From Chloroflexota bacterium (lineage in GTDB: Bacteria > Chloroflexota > Anaerolineae > Anaerolineales > Villigracilaceae), in the NCBI GenBank assembly GCA_016191845.1, contig JACPVF010000013.1, forward strand, positions 372,001 through 436,000: DNA of 64,000 nucleotides, given 5' to 3'. Below the pieces are notes generated by a model. That model was given only the letters and a program-made list of their open reading frames with translations. It ran no database searches and was not told the DNA's origin. The position numbers were made by a program, and so were the translations under genes. Below are positions 35,879 through 45,377 of this stretch, piece after piece. Within the stretch, counting starts at the first letter, position 1, and the number at the start of each line of letters is the position of its first letter.

Positions 35879-36889
35879 CTATGCGATATGCAGGATGGAT
35901 TTCTCCACCTTGTTGCCCACCTTCTGCAGGCGGCGCCAGGAGGAGTTGTCGTTGAGCGTGATCCAGCGCCGCTCCTCGGTACGGTAGAACCAGTCCTTAT
36001 CCTGCTGGTAGAAGACCTGCACATCAGTCGACTCCCAGATGTTAAGGATCTCGTTACCGTGGGCATGAGTATCGTCGAAATCGGTGGTGGCGCGCTGACC
36101 CATTTCACTATAGAGTTCATTCAGTTCCAGTAGCAGCGAATTGACCTGCGGGTCGAGGCGTTTGACATGCAGCCCGATTCGCTGGGCCTCGCTGTACAGG
36201 ATCGGATAACTGTGCGACGGGTACTTCGAGTTTAGAGTGGAAGCGATCTGGTCGGCAGTCTTCTCATCCTTGATGTGGTGCGAGAGGATTTCTTTGCAGA
36301 GCATGATCGAGAGCGACTCGGCGCGATCCACCGCCCCAATCACCAGCGGATGCACATACTGGAAAAGTTCCTGGTACGGGTTCCCCTTGGAATCTGCATT
36401 CTGGTCCTGCCACAGGCGCACGACACGGGTCAATTCATCCAGGCTGACACTGACGCGGTCGTTGTCGCGGTCGATGGGCGAGAGCGAATGGGTCAGGGAT
36501 GTGTCCACGGCGGTCAGGTATGCCATCGGTCCCATCTGGATTTCGTTTGCACCCAGGGCGATCATCGTGGCGGCTGAGGCACATTCCAACGGAACGACGG
36601 CAATCATCTGATCGCAATACTGACGTAGCAGGTTGACCAGCAACAAGGATGACTGTCCGCTCCCACCGCTGGACTTGATGAACAAATAGATCTTTTCCTG
36701 TCTGCCAAGATTTTCGAGCAGCTCATACAGTGCCACCACATCATCCTGGCAGACGCTTCCACGCGGATTGTTCCAATAGGTGATGAGCGTCCCGCCCAGC
36801 ATCTGATTCAGGCGCGTGATCAGGGCCTGGGTCTTGTCAAACAGGACAGGTGGTTGTTTCACTTTATTGTTAGTAGTGGTCGTGGTCAT
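35879..36889 (-). CDS. Clp-fold serine proteinase-like protein (SDH/SppA-related)
   Basis: 336 residues from ATG 36889, fixed by AGGAGA upstream and a 4-bp overlap with ttuA. The core KIYLFIKSSGGSGQSS ... VVPLECASAATMIALGANEIQMGPMAYL follows the ClpP/SppA crotonase-like fold; the serine in ECASAATM sits where the nucleophile SAGT-type motif is expected, with Ala in place of Gly. The usual GPIDPQ motif is changed to a longer TAVDTSLTHSLSPID. Whether it is active is uncertain. No signal peptide or span, so probably cytoplasmic. Its coupling to TtuA/TtuB is notable. Confidence 0.78.
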   Translation of the reverse strand: MTTTTTNNKVKQPPVLFDKTQALITRLNQMLGGTLITYWNNPRGSVCQDDVVALYELLENLGRQEKIYLFIKSSGGSGQSSLLLVNLLRQYCDQMIAVVPLECASAATMIALGANEIQMGPMAYLTAVDTSLTHSLSPIDRDNDRVSVSLDELTRVVRLWQDQNADSKGNPYQELFQYVHPLVIGAVDRAESLSIMLCKEILSHHIKDEKTADQIASTLNSKYPSHSYPILYSEAQRIGLHVKRLDPQVNSLLLELNELYSEMGQRATTDFDDTHAHGNEILNIWESTDVQVFYQQDKDWFYRTEERRWITLNDNSSWRRLQKVGNKVEKSILHIA

Positions 36890-37851
36890 TGACTCTCCTG
36901 GGCATCGGTTTGATTGACTTTTTCGATCATGCGGCAGAACGAACACAGGTCAGGCGCAGTGGTGGGTTGTCCGCATTTGTTGCAGGGATGCAGATTCTGC
37001 ACCACCTCGTCCTGTTCACGGAATAGCCCATTGGTGCGGGCCTCGAGGAAACGCAGGTAGAAGGTCAGCTTTGCGCCTGGACGGGTGGTTTCCAATTGAT
37101 TGAGCAGTTCCTTGTAATAGATCGAGGTGGATCCTTCCGCGAAGGGACATTCCTCGTAAATATATTCGATGTCCGAGAGCAGCGCATATGCGGTCATCTC
37201 GCGCTCGTAAAAGCGGCATAATGGTTTGACCTTGCGCGCCAGCCCGTCGGCTTCAGGCAGGACAGGGCCTTGCCGCAACAGGAACATGCTTTCCCACGCC
37301 AGGGTGTTGCCGAAGAGCACGGCTGCCTCATCGTCAAGGTTGTGCCCCGTCGCCAGGACGTTATACCCCAGGTCGCGCGCGATACGGTTCATCTCATGGC
37401 GCTTGACCAGCCCGCACACCGAGCATGGCTTGCCATATCCACGGTGGGTTTTCTCGGCCAGCATGGGAATCGATTGGCCATACTCGCGCTCCACATCCAC
37501 AACGTGGAGGGTCAATCCGCGCGCGTCGGCGAAATGTTGCGTCAAACGATGTGACTCGGACGAGTAGTCGATTCCGCCCCCTGTCGGGGACCTTCGGCCG
37601 TCGATGCCCAGGCCGATGTACATCCCGTCTGCCTGATAGCCAAGCTTGACCAGGATGTCCCACAGCGAGAGCGAATCCTTGCCGCCCGAAACCGCCACCA
37701 GGATCTTATCCCGATGGGTGAACATCTCATATTTTTTGATGAAACGCTCGGTCTGTTCGGGGATCCATTCCAGATAATGTTCTTTGCACAACGCCATGCG
37801 ATGCTGACGCATGTTGACCGAGGCTTTTTCTCCGCACTTTTTGCACTTCAT
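36886..37851 (-). CDS. ttuA: tRNA 2-thiolation enzyme TtuA
   Basis: 321 residues. Two zinc fingers flank the catalytic core (C3/C6/C22/H25 and C290/C293/C303/C306), the PP-loop SGGKDS is at 55-60, and core cysteines C143, C146 (CSVCG) and C235 (ECPF) can hold the 4Fe-4S cluster. This is the TtuA/TtcA pattern; the paired zinc fingers and the adjacent TtuB-like carrier favour TtuA, which installs the 2-thio group of ribothymidine-54 in tRNA and stabilises it. Starts 3 nt after ttuB and overlaps the Clp-fold gene. Confidence 0.9.
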   Translation of the reverse strand: MKCKKCGEKASVNMRQHRMALCKEHYLEWIPEQTERFIKKYEMFTHRDKILVAVSGGKDSLSLWDILVKLGYQADGMYIGLGIDGRRSPTGGGIDYSSESHRLTQHFADARGLTLHVVDVEREYGQSIPMLAEKTHRGYGKPCSVCGLVKRHEMNRIARDLGYNVLATGHNLDDEAAVLFGNTLAWESMFLLRQGPVLPEADGLARKVKPLCRFYEREMTAYALLSDIEYIYEECPFAEGSTSIYYKELLNQLETTRPGAKLTFYLRFLEARTNGLFREQDEVVQNLHPCNKCGQPTTAPDLCSFCRMIEKVNQTDAQESQ

Positions 37852-37854
37852 GGA

Positions 37855-38049
37855 TTAGCCCCCCGAAATGACGGCCACCAGTTTGATCACATCATCGTTG
37901 CGAAGGATCTCGTCTTCGACGATCATCTCACCGTCGCGCACACCGATGACTGACTCGGGCACGATGTTGCTCTTCTTCAGCGCGTCCAGCAGGGTCATGC
38001 CCGCACGCACTTCATATTCCTTACCGCGTAAAATCAATTTCGCTGTCAT
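37855..38049 (-). CDS. ttuB: Ubiquitin-like sulfur carrier TtuB / MoaD-ThiS family
   Basis: 64 residues with the beta-grasp pattern (LILRGKEYEVRAGMTLLDALKK, GVRDGEMIVEDEILRNDDVIKLV) and the essential C-terminal Gly-Gly. The tail is adenylated by an E1-like enzyme (not in this window) and becomes a thiocarboxylate that donates sulfur to TtuA. In Thermus, TtuB also tags proteins covalently, which makes the downstream protease-like gene interesting. First gene of the operon. Confidence 0.88.
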   Translation of the reverse strand: MTAKLILRGKEYEVRAGMTLLDALKKSNIVPESVIGVRDGEMIVEDEILRNDDVIKLVAVISGG

Positions 38050-38194
38050 GGTTACCTCGATGAGTCATTCTACCAGAAAACAAAAGCGTATCCGCCGCAC
38101 CAGAAAGCGACGAGTCGCGTCATTTCCACCCAATGGACGCTTGACTTGATTCCCCCTATGCCTTAGCATTGCCGCACAACCAGAAAGAGGTCTT

Positions 38195-39397
38195 ATGCGC
38201 ATCGGAATGATGGTGGATACGTACAAACCGCACGTCAGCGGGATCACGAATTACGTCGACCTGAACAAACGCTATCTCGAGCAGGCAGGTCACGACGTGT
38301 ACATCTTCACCTTCGGCGACCTGGATTTTGAGGACGACGAGTCGCGCGTCCTGCGTTCGCCCGGGCTGCCGCTGGCCGACACGGGCTATTACCTGTCCCT
38401 GCGTTATTCGCGTGCCGCCCGAAAGACCCTCCAGACCATGGATGTGACTCACGTACATCACCCATTCCTGAGCGGACGCCTGGCCTTGCATTACTGCCGC
38501 CCGCTCCAGATTCCCATCCTGTTCACCAACCACACTCGCTACGACCTGTACGCCCAGGCCTACCTGCCCCTCATGCCCGAAGAGGTCAGCCAGGGACTAT
38601 TGCAAGCCTACATGCCATCCTTCTGCGATGCCGTGGACTTGGTTGTCTCGCCCTCGGCAGGCATGGAAAAGGTGCTGCGCCAACTGGGTGTGGAAAGTCC
38701 CATCGAAGTGGTGCCCAACGGCGTGGATCTGACCCGTTTCTACGAGGCTCAGCCCCTGTCCCGGACTGAATTCGGGTACAAGCCCACCGACATCCTGCTG
38801 GTCTATGCAGGCCGCGTGGCAGTCGAGAAGAACCTGGATTTCCTCATGCGCGCCTTTGCAGGCGTGGCGCACGCAGTCGAAAACGTCCACCTGCTGATCA
38901 TCGGCGGCGGGCTTCAACCCATCATGGACGAGATCAAGTCGCTGACGGTCGAACTGGGGGTTCAGAACCGCGTCCGCTTCACGGGCATGCTTCCCTACGA
39001 CCAACTGCCTGCTCATCTTGCAATGTGCGATATCTTCGTCACTACCTCTGTCACCGAGGTGCATCCGCTCTCGGTCATCGAGGCCATGGGAGCAGGATTA
39101 CCCGTGGTCGGCATTCACTCCCCTGGCGTGGGCGACACCGTGGAAGATGGAAAGACCGGCTTCCTGGCGACTCACGACCTGGCGGCTTATACCGCCAAAT
39201 TGACCCGCCTGTGCCTGGACCCGAAGCTGATCCAGCAAATGGGCGAATCGGCCCGAAAGGCCTCCACCGCCTACGCCATCGAGCGGACCAGCAAGCTGAT
39301 GCTCAAGCACTACGAGCGCCTGGTCTATGACTCGACCCCTCGCAAGCGCGGACTCAATGTGCGTCTGCGTAGTTTTATGGAGAAATTCCTGAACTAA
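38195..39397 (+). CDS. Glycosyltransferase family 4 (lipid-glycosylating type)
   Basis: 400 residues of GT-B fold: an N-terminal half opening MRIGMMVDTYKPHVSGITNY and a C-terminal half with LVYAGRVAVEKNLDFLMRAF and the EX7E-type motif SVTEVHPLSVIEAMGAGLP. The opening and HHPFLSGRLALHYC resemble diacylglycerol glucosyl/mannosyl transferases of Chloroflexota and Firmicutes, so a glycolipid acceptor is likely but unproven. AAAGAGG precedes ATG. Confidence 0.9.
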   Translation: MRIGMMVDTYKPHVSGITNYVDLNKRYLEQAGHDVYIFTFGDLDFEDDESRVLRSPGLPLADTGYYLSLRYSRAARKTLQTMDVTHVHHPFLSGRLALHYCRPLQIPILFTNHTRYDLYAQAYLPLMPEEVSQGLLQAYMPSFCDAVDLVVSPSAGMEKVLRQLGVESPIEVVPNGVDLTRFYEAQPLSRTEFGYKPTDILLVYAGRVAVEKNLDFLMRAFAGVAHAVENVHLLIIGGGLQPIMDEIKSLTVELGVQNRVRFTGMLPYDQLPAHLAMCDIFVTTSVTEVHPLSVIEAMGAGLPVVGIHSPGVGDTVEDGKTGFLATHDLAAYTAKLTRLCLDPKLIQQMGESARKASTAYAIERTSKLMLKHYERLVYDSTPRKRGLNVRLRSFMEKFLN

Positions 39398-39423
39398 CTT
39401 CGCGCTGAGCGGAGTCGAAGCGC
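39398..39423. repeat. Dispersed repeat, compact copy
   Basis: CTTCGCGCTGAGCGGAG joined to TCGAAGCGC; the cleanest example of the repeat family, in the gap before yraN. Confidence 0.7.
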
Positions 39424-39429
39424 CCACAT

Positions 39430-39795
39430 ATGCCCACCCAACCTCGCACCCACAACCAACGCATCGGCCAATGGGGGGAATCCGCCGCGGCGGACCATCT
39501 CACGGCGCAAGGCTGGACCGTGCTGGCCCGCAATGTCCGCACGAGCTACGGCGAGATCGACCTGGTGACCCAGCATGGCGACGTGACCGTATTCATCGAG
39601 GTCAAAACACGCACGTCGGATTCGTTCGGTCCACCCGAGGTGGCCGTCTCCACGCGCAAGCAACAGCACATGATCGCTGCCGCGGAACAGTATGCCGCTG
39701 AACACAACATCGACCACTGGCAGATCGACGTCATCGCCGTCGAGGGCAGTCCAGGGATGAAACCTGTCATCACCCATTTTGAGAATGCTATCTAA
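39430..39795 (+). CDS. yraN: YraN / UPF0102 family protein
   Basis: 121 residues with the family pattern: GQWGESAAADHLTAQGW, VRTSYGEIDLVTQ, VTVFIEVKTRTSDSFG. The GEIDL and FIEVK residues match a restriction-endonuclease-like active site (Asp, Glu, Lys), so a nuclease role in DNA processing is presumed, though the cellular role is not settled. Overlaps the miaA start by 11 bp. Confidence 0.92.
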   Translation: MPTQPRTHNQRIGQWGESAAADHLTAQGWTVLARNVRTSYGEIDLVTQHGDVTVFIEVKTRTSDSFGPPEVAVSTRKQQHMIAAAEQYAAEHNIDHWQIDVIAVEGSPGMKPVITHFENAI

Positions 39796-40714
39796 ACCTC
39801 CCCTCCTCCTCCTCGTTGGACCCACGGCCGTGGGCAAAACGGAACTGGCCATCCGCCTGGCGGAACGGCTCAACGGTGAGATCGTCTCGGCCGATTCGCG
39901 TCTGTTCTATCGCGGCATGGACATCGGCACAGCCAAGCCCACGCCCGCAGAGCAGGCGCACGCGCCGCATCACCTGATTAACGTGGCTGATCCCGATGAG
40001 ACCTGGTCGCTGGCCATGTTCCAGCAGCGCGCGCACGAGGTCGTCGCCGAGATCCACGCACGCGGCAGGTTGCCGCTGCTGGTCGGCGGCACGGGACAAT
40101 ACGTCCGCGCGGTGACACAAGGCTGGACTCCGCCCGAGGTGGAACCCGATGAACGTTTGCGGCTGGTATTGGAAAAGCTGGCCGAAGAAAGAGGCAAAGA
40201 GTGGCTGTACGAGCGGCTGAAATTGCTCGACCCCGAGGCCGCCGCCGTCATCGACCTGCGCAATGTGCGCCGCACGATCCGTGCGCTGGAGGTGATCCTC
40301 ACCACGGGCTACAAATTCTCCGCCCAGCGCGGACAGGCCGACTCGTCCTACGACCTGCTGACGGTCGGGTTGAAACGCCCGCGCGAGGAATTGTACACAC
40401 GTGTGGATGCCCGCATCGACGCCATGTTCGCCGCGGGCCTGCTGGATGAAGTCCGCGCGCTGCTGGCAAAGGGCTACTCGCCCGAATTGCCTTCCATGTC
40501 GGGCATCGGATATCGGGAGTGCTGTCAGGTGTTGAGTGGTCAGATGAGCGAGGAGCAGGCCAGAGTCCAGATGAAACGCATCACGCGCGTCTTTGTGCGG
40601 CGTCAGGCCAACTGGTTCAAGGAGACCGATCCCGACATCCATTGGTTCGAGGCAGGCGATCCTGAAGTGCTGGAAAAAGTTATAACACTCGCAAAGGAGA
40701 GACAGTTCGCCTGA
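39785..40714 (+). CDS. miaA: tRNA dimethylallyltransferase
   Basis: 309 residues from ATG 39785. It attaches a dimethylallyl group to N6 of A37 in tRNAs reading UNN codons. P-loop GPTAVGKT at 12-19, SADSRLFYRGMDIGTAKP (catalytic Asp/Arg region) and LVGGTGQYVRA are diagnostic, with PSMSGIGYRECCQ and RRQANWF near the C-terminus. A TTG two codons upstream is a possible alternative start. Overlaps yraN. Confidence 0.94.
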   Translation: MLSKPPLLLLVGPTAVGKTELAIRLAERLNGEIVSADSRLFYRGMDIGTAKPTPAEQAHAPHHLINVADPDETWSLAMFQQRAHEVVAEIHARGRLPLLVGGTGQYVRAVTQGWTPPEVEPDERLRLVLEKLAEERGKEWLYERLKLLDPEAAAVIDLRNVRRTIRALEVILTTGYKFSAQRGQADSSYDLLTVGLKRPREELYTRVDARIDAMFAAGLLDEVRALLAKGYSPELPSMSGIGYRECCQVLSGQMSEEQARVQMKRITRVFVRRQANWFKETDPDIHWFEAGDPEVLEKVITLAKERQFA

Positions 40715-40717
40715 ATA

Positions 40718-40745
40718 TTGACTTTTGTTCTTTTCAGGCTATACT
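40718..40745 (+). promoter_or_regulatory. Sigma-70-type promoter of the acyl-CoA ligase gene
   Basis: -35 TTGACT (40718-40723), 16-bp spacer, -10 TATACT (40740-40745). Transcription would start near 40752, about 30 nt before ATG; GGAGGAGG follows. Confidence 0.78.
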
Positions 40746-40780
40746 AATCCCATCGTCAAATAGCCAACGGAGGAGGAACC

Positions 40781-42484
40781 ATGAAGGACCGACCCTGGGT
40801 AGAGCATTACGACAAGGGAGTGCCCGCCACAATCGAATATCCCCAAGCGCCGCTGTTTCACTTTTTGGATGATTCCGCGCGCAAGTATCCCGACCGCGCC
40901 TGCACGATCTTCAAGGGCGCGGTCGTTACGTACAAAGAGATGAACGACATCACCGACCATCTGGCCGCCGCGCTGGTAGACATGGGCGTGAAAAAGGGCG
41001 ATCGTGTGGGCATCTTCATGCCGAACTCGCCGCAATTTGTGATGGCCTATTACGCCATCCTCAAGGCAGGCGGCGTGGTGGTGGCGACCAATCCGCTGTA
41101 CACGGCACCCGAGATCGAACACCAGGCCAGCGACGCGGGCATCGAAGTGATGTTCGTGATGACCAACTTCTACAAGACGATCAAGGCCGCCCAGCCCAAG
41201 ACCAGGATCAAGAAATTGATCGTAACCAACCTGAAGGAGGCCCTGCCGCCGTTGTTGCGCATCCTCTTCACCCTGGCGAAGGAGAAGAAGGGCGGATTCC
41301 GCATCGAGGGCGGACTCGCCGAAGGCGAAGTCTGGATGCAGGACCTGATCGCCAAATACGCCAGCGCTTCGCGCCCTGCCCTGGAAATTGGTCCCGATGA
41401 TACGGCCCTGTTCCAATACTCGGGTGGGACCACGGGCGTCTCGAAGGGCGCGGTGGCCATGCATCGCAACGTGGTGGCCAACACCCTGCAGATCAAGTCG
41501 TGGATGACGGGCCTCGAACCTGGCAAGGAAGTGGTACTGATGGCCATCCCGCTGTTCCACGTCTACGGCATGGTGGCAGGCATGAACTTCGCCATGTCGA
41601 ACGGGGCCAGCATGGTGATGGTGCCGAACGCGCGCGACCTGAAGGATGTGCTGGATAACATCAGCAAGTACAAGGCCACCATCTTCCCTGGCGTGCCTGC
41701 GCTGTACAACGGCATCAACAACCATCCCGACGTGAAGGCTGGCAAATACAATCTATCCTCGATCAAAGCCTGCATCTCGGGCTCAGCTCCGCTGCTGCGC
41801 GAAACCAAGGAGCAGTTCGAGAAGCTGACGGGCGGCAAGGTGTTCGAAGGCTACGGCCTGTCTGAGGCGCCGACCGCCACGCACTGCAACCCGCTCAACG
41901 GCATCAACAAGACAGGCTCCATCGGCATGCCCCTGCCCGATGTGGAAGTGAAGATCATCAGCCTCGATGATGGCGAGACCGAACTGGGTCAGGGCGAGGT
42001 CGGCGAGATCGTCATCCACGGGCCGCAGGTGATGAAGGGCTATCACAACATGCCCACCGAGACGGCCAACACCCTGAGAACCCTCAAGGATGGCAAAGTC
42101 TGGCTGTTCACAGGCGATATCGCCCAGATGGACGAGGACGGCTACTTCTACATCGTCGACCGCAAGAAGGAGTTGATCAAGCCGGGTGGCTTCCAGGTTT
42201 GGCCACGCGAGGTGGAAGAAGCGCTGGCTGCTAACCCGAAGGTCCTCGAAGTGGGCGTGGCGGGCATCCCTGACCCGTATCGCGGTGAGACCGTCAAGGC
42301 CTGGATCGTGCTCAAGCCGGGCGAGTCCGCCGACGAAGCGGAGCTCAAGGCCTGGTGCAAGGAACGGCTGGCCCCGTACAAGGTTCCCACCCACTACGAA
42401 TTCCGCGGTGAACTACCCAAGACCACTGTCGGCAAGATCCTGCGCCGCGAACTGGTCCGCCAGCACAAGGAAACCAGCTCGTAG
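40781..42484 (+). CDS. fadD: Long-chain fatty acid-CoA ligase
   Basis: 567 residues, full length for the family. It activates fatty acids to acyl-CoA via an acyl-adenylate. P-loop YSGGTTGVSKGA, the A5 motif EGYGLSEAPTATHCNP, FTGDIAQMDEDGYFYIVDRKKELIKPGG and the final lysine in LPKTTVGKILRREL are all present. Chain-length preference cannot be read. It is a single-gene unit with its own promoter and a bidirectional terminator. Confidence 0.92.
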   Translation: MKDRPWVEHYDKGVPATIEYPQAPLFHFLDDSARKYPDRACTIFKGAVVTYKEMNDITDHLAAALVDMGVKKGDRVGIFMPNSPQFVMAYYAILKAGGVVVATNPLYTAPEIEHQASDAGIEVMFVMTNFYKTIKAAQPKTRIKKLIVTNLKEALPPLLRILFTLAKEKKGGFRIEGGLAEGEVWMQDLIAKYASASRPALEIGPDDTALFQYSGGTTGVSKGAVAMHRNVVANTLQIKSWMTGLEPGKEVVLMAIPLFHVYGMVAGMNFAMSNGASMVMVPNARDLKDVLDNISKYKATIFPGVPALYNGINNHPDVKAGKYNLSSIKACISGSAPLLRETKEQFEKLTGGKVFEGYGLSEAPTATHCNPLNGINKTGSIGMPLPDVEVKIISLDDGETELGQGEVGEIVIHGPQVMKGYHNMPTETANTLRTLKDGKVWLFTGDIAQMDEDGYFYIVDRKKELIKPGGFQVWPREVEEALAANPKVLEVGVAGIPDPYRGETVKAWIVLKPGESADEAELKAWCKERLAPYKVPTHYEFRGELPKTTVGKILRRELVRQHKETSS

Positions 42485-42524
42485 AATCCGCTTCGCCGCA
42501 CAAAAGTGCGGCTCGTGATACATA

Positions 42525-42556
42525 AAAAATGCCTCCCAAATTTGGGAGGCATTTTT
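42525..42556. terminator. Bidirectional terminator between fadD and ftsH
   Basis: A 32-bp perfect palindrome (16-bp halves, AAAAATGCCTCCCAAA and its complement) with A- and T-runs at its ends, 13 nt from the ftsH stop. Confidence 0.9.
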
Positions 42557-42568
42557 GTTTCGTGTTTG

Positions 42569-44434
42569 TTATGCCAGTTGCGGCGTGCCGCTCTTCTTGG
42601 GAGCAGGCGGTGGGAAGATCTGCTCGAATTCCTCGCGGGTGATCGATTCGACTTCCAGCAATTTCTTTGCCACGATATCCAACTGGGCGCGGTAGGTGCT
42701 GAGCATGTCCTTGGCCAGCTTGTACGACTCGTCCACAATTCTGCGGACTTCGCGGTCGATCTGCTCGGCCACCGCCTCGGAGTAATCACGCTGCTCGGAG
42801 ATCTCGCGACCCAGGAAGATCAATTCCTCTTTCTGGCCGTAGACCATGTTGCCGAGTTCATTGCTCATACCCAGGCGGGTGACCATGGAGCGCGCCATGC
42901 GTGTGACCTGCTCGATGTCGTTGGAAGCGCCCGAGGTGATGTCATCGAAGATCAATTCCTCGGCGGCACGTCCGCCCAGAGCCATGGCCAGGGTGGCGAG
43001 CATCTTCTTGCGGGACATGAGGATGCGATCCTCGTCAGGGCGGAACCAGGTGACGCCGCCCGCTTGTCCGCGACCGACGATGGTTACCTTCTGGACAGGG
43101 TCCGCCTCGGCCAGAGCATTGGCGACCACAGCATGGCCCGCCTCATGGTAGGCGATGATGCGTTTCTCTTCGTCAGAGATCAGGCGTGATTTACGCTCAG
43201 GACCCATCACCACGCGCTCGATGGCCTCTTCCAGGTCGGTCTGTCCGATGGATTTCTTGTTACGGCGGGCCGCCAGGATGGCGCCTTCGTTGACCAGGTT
43301 CTCCAGGTCCGCGCCGACGAAACCAGGGGTGCCGCGCGCCAGCGAACCGAGGTCCACTTCGGGCTCCAGGGGCTTGCCCTTGACATGCACCTTGAGGATG
43401 GCCTCGCGGCCCTTCACGTCGGGGCGGTCCAGCGTCACGCGGCGGTCAAAGCGTCCAGGGCGCAGCAGCGCGGGGTCCAGGATGTCGGGGCGGTTGGTGG
43501 CCGCGATGATGATGATGTTGGTGTCGGTATCAAAGCCGTCCATCTCCACCAGCATCTGGTTGAGGGTCTGTTCACGCTCGTCGTGCGAACCGCCCAGCCC
43601 TGCTCCGCGCTGACGACCGACGGCGTCGATCTCGTCCACGAAGACGATACAGGGCGAATGACGCTTGGCCTGGTCGAACAAATCGCGCACGCGGCTGGCG
43701 CCGACACCCACGAACATTTCAACAAATTCCGAGCCCGAGATCGAGAAGAACGGGACACCCGCCTCGCCCGAAACGGCCTTGGCCAACAAGGTCTTACCTG
43801 TTCCTGGAGGGCCGACCAACAGCACACCCTTGGGAATGCGGGCACCCAACTGGATGAATTTCTGCGGCTCTTTGAGAAACTCGACCACCTCGGCCAGTTC
43901 CTGCTTAGACTCTTCCACGCCCGCCACATCCGCAAACGTGACGGTGGGGTGTTCGCCGCTGAACATGCGGGCGCGGCTCTTGCCAAAGGACATGGCTGCG
44001 TTGTTCGAGCCCTGTGCCTGACGAAAGACGAACCACAAGATGCCGACCATGAACAGGAGCGGCAGGATGTACACGATGGTGGTCCCTAGGAAGCCCGTCC
44101 AGATGGAAGGCGCCTTGACTTCGATGGCGACCTTGTCGGGAGAGAGTTGCTCCTGGGTGACCCCGAGACTGATCAACTGATCCACCAGGGTGGCTCCGCT
44201 TTCTTTTTGAGCGGCCACCCCGTTTTCGTCGCCGTTCTGGTAAATGACGCGGATACGATCATCCTCTTCGATGACGATGCGTGCCACTTTGCCGCTCTTG
44301 ACGTCCTGGGCCACCTGGTTGATCGTCAGGGCCTGCTGCCCCGTGGTGTCCTGACGCATCCCAATATAAATCATAGCCGCAATCGCCACGATGAGCACAA
44401 AGTAGACGATGAAGTTCTGACTGCGTGAATTCAC
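42569..44434 (-). CDS. ftsH: ATP-dependent zinc metalloprotease FtsH
   Basis: 621 residues from GTG 44434. GGAGG lies about 6 nt upstream, while the TTG at 44446 overlaps that site and was rejected. Two N-terminal spans (about 8-27 and 105-125) flank an external domain. The AAA module has [23 protein letters not shown] and the second-region RPGRFDRR; the protease has HEAGH and a downstream Asp in the helical region. It degrades unneeded or misfolded membrane and some soluble proteins. Complete and typical. Confidence 0.95.
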   Translation of the reverse strand: MNSRSQNFIVYFVLIVAIAAMIYIGMRQDTTGQQALTINQVAQDVKSGKVARIVIEEDDRIRVIYQNGDENGVAAQKESGATLVDQLISLGVTQEQLSPDKVAIEVKAPSIWTGFLGTTIVYILPLLFMVGILWFVFRQAQGSNNAAMSFGKSRARMFSGEHPTVTFADVAGVEESKQELAEVVEFLKEPQKFIQLGARIPKGVLLVGPPGTGKTLLAKAVSGEAGVPFFSISGSEFVEMFVGVGASRVRDLFDQAKRHSPCIVFVDEIDAVGRQRGAGLGGSHDEREQTLNQMLVEMDGFDTDTNIIIIAATNRPDILDPALLRPGRFDRRVTLDRPDVKGREAILKVHVKGKPLEPEVDLGSLARGTPGFVGADLENLVNEGAILAARRNKKSIGQTDLEEAIERVVMGPERKSRLISDEEKRIIAYHEAGHAVVANALAEADPVQKVTIVGRGQAGGVTWFRPDEDRILMSRKKMLATLAMALGGRAAEELIFDDITSGASNDIEQVTRMARSMVTRLGMSNELGNMVYGQKEELIFLGREISEQRDYSEAVAEQIDREVRRIVDESYKLAKDMLSTYRAQLDIVAKKLLEVESITREEFEQIFPPPAPKKSGTPQLA

Positions 44435-44561
44435 GGAATCCTCCAAATAGTTTCCGAATTATACCAAGTCCGCTCTCTAGACGCCCTGACCGGTAAAATC
44501 TTTCTATGATTCTCTAATACTTTCCTGTCAAAAACAATCAATCCTGGCGAAAAAAGCAGGA

Positions 44562-45323
44562 CTAATCCAGAATTAATTCCACGGGGCAGTGATCGGAGCC
44601 CTGCACGTCGGCATGGATGACCACATCGCGCACCTGCGGCATCAGCGCCTCCGAGACGAGGAAATAATCCAACCGCCAGCCAATGCCCCGCGCGCGGGCG
44701 TTCAGGCGGTAGGTCCACCAGGTGTATTCCACTTTTTCGGGATACAGGCGGCGGTAGGCATCCACAAAGCCATGATCGAGGAATTTCTGTACCCAGGCGC
44801 GTTCCTCGGGCATGAAGCCCGAGATCTTTTCGTTTTCCTTGGGATTTTTCAAGTCGATGGGCTGATGAGCGGTATTGAAATCACCCGTGATGACAATCTT
44901 CTCCCCCCGCGCGTGCAGGGCATCGCACAGGTCAAGCAGGTGAGCATAAAAGTCCAATTTATAGGCCACGCGATCCTCGCCGCGGCCGCCATTTGGAAAA
45001 TAGATATTGAACAAGCGGAAGCCTGGATGCACGGTCTGGATAACACGCCCTTCCACATCGAAACGCGGAGCATCCATCCCGGTCTGCTTCTCCAAAACGG
45101 GCGAGCGCAGGAAGGTCGCGACCCCGCTGTAACCTGCACGTTCAGCAGGATTCCAAATGACCTCATGAACAGGGAAGGTACGTTGCTCCTCGGTCAACTG
45201 CTCGGGACGGGCCTTGATCTCTTGGAGACAAAGCACGTCTGGTTCCCGTTCCCAAACCCAATCCAGAGCTTGTTTCCCCAAAGCCGCTCGCAACCCATTC
45301 ACATTCCACGTAATAATCTTCAT
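44562..45323 (-). CDS. xth: Exodeoxyribonuclease III
   Basis: 253 residues. Active-site blocks of the exonuclease III/APE1 family are present: ITWNVNGLRAAL, CLQEIKA (metal-binding Glu), FNIYFPNGGRGEDR, GDFNTAHQPIDL, DYFLVS and the terminal SDHCPVEL (catalytic Asp-His). It is an AP endonuclease and 3'-5' exonuclease in base excision repair. No clear Shine-Dalgarno precedes ATG 45323; an AT-rich direct repeat sits there instead. Confidence 0.93.
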   Translation of the reverse strand: MKIITWNVNGLRAALGKQALDWVWEREPDVLCLQEIKARPEQLTEEQRTFPVHEVIWNPAERAGYSGVATFLRSPVLEKQTGMDAPRFDVEGRVIQTVHPGFRLFNIYFPNGGRGEDRVAYKLDFYAHLLDLCDALHARGEKIVITGDFNTAHQPIDLKNPKENEKISGFMPEERAWVQKFLDHGFVDAYRRLYPEKVEYTWWTYRLNARARGIGWRLDYFLVSEALMPQVRDVVIHADVQGSDHCPVELILD

Positions 45324-45345
45324 TTATATAATCCGTTATATAATC
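45324..45345. promoter_or_regulatory. AT-rich direct repeat in the xth / response regulator control region
   Basis: TTATATAATC occurs twice (45324-45333 and 45336-45345), 12 bp apart, directly against the xth start. It could be an operator or overlapping -10 sequences for the two divergent genes. Confidence 0.45.
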
Positions 45346-45377
45346 TGTTTTATGGTAAACTATCGAAAAGGTGTTGC

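Noticed and set aside
44589-45377. N-terminal extension of the response regulator
   Set aside because: The extra 263 codons are antisense to xth; the receiver domain starts exactly at ATG 45378.
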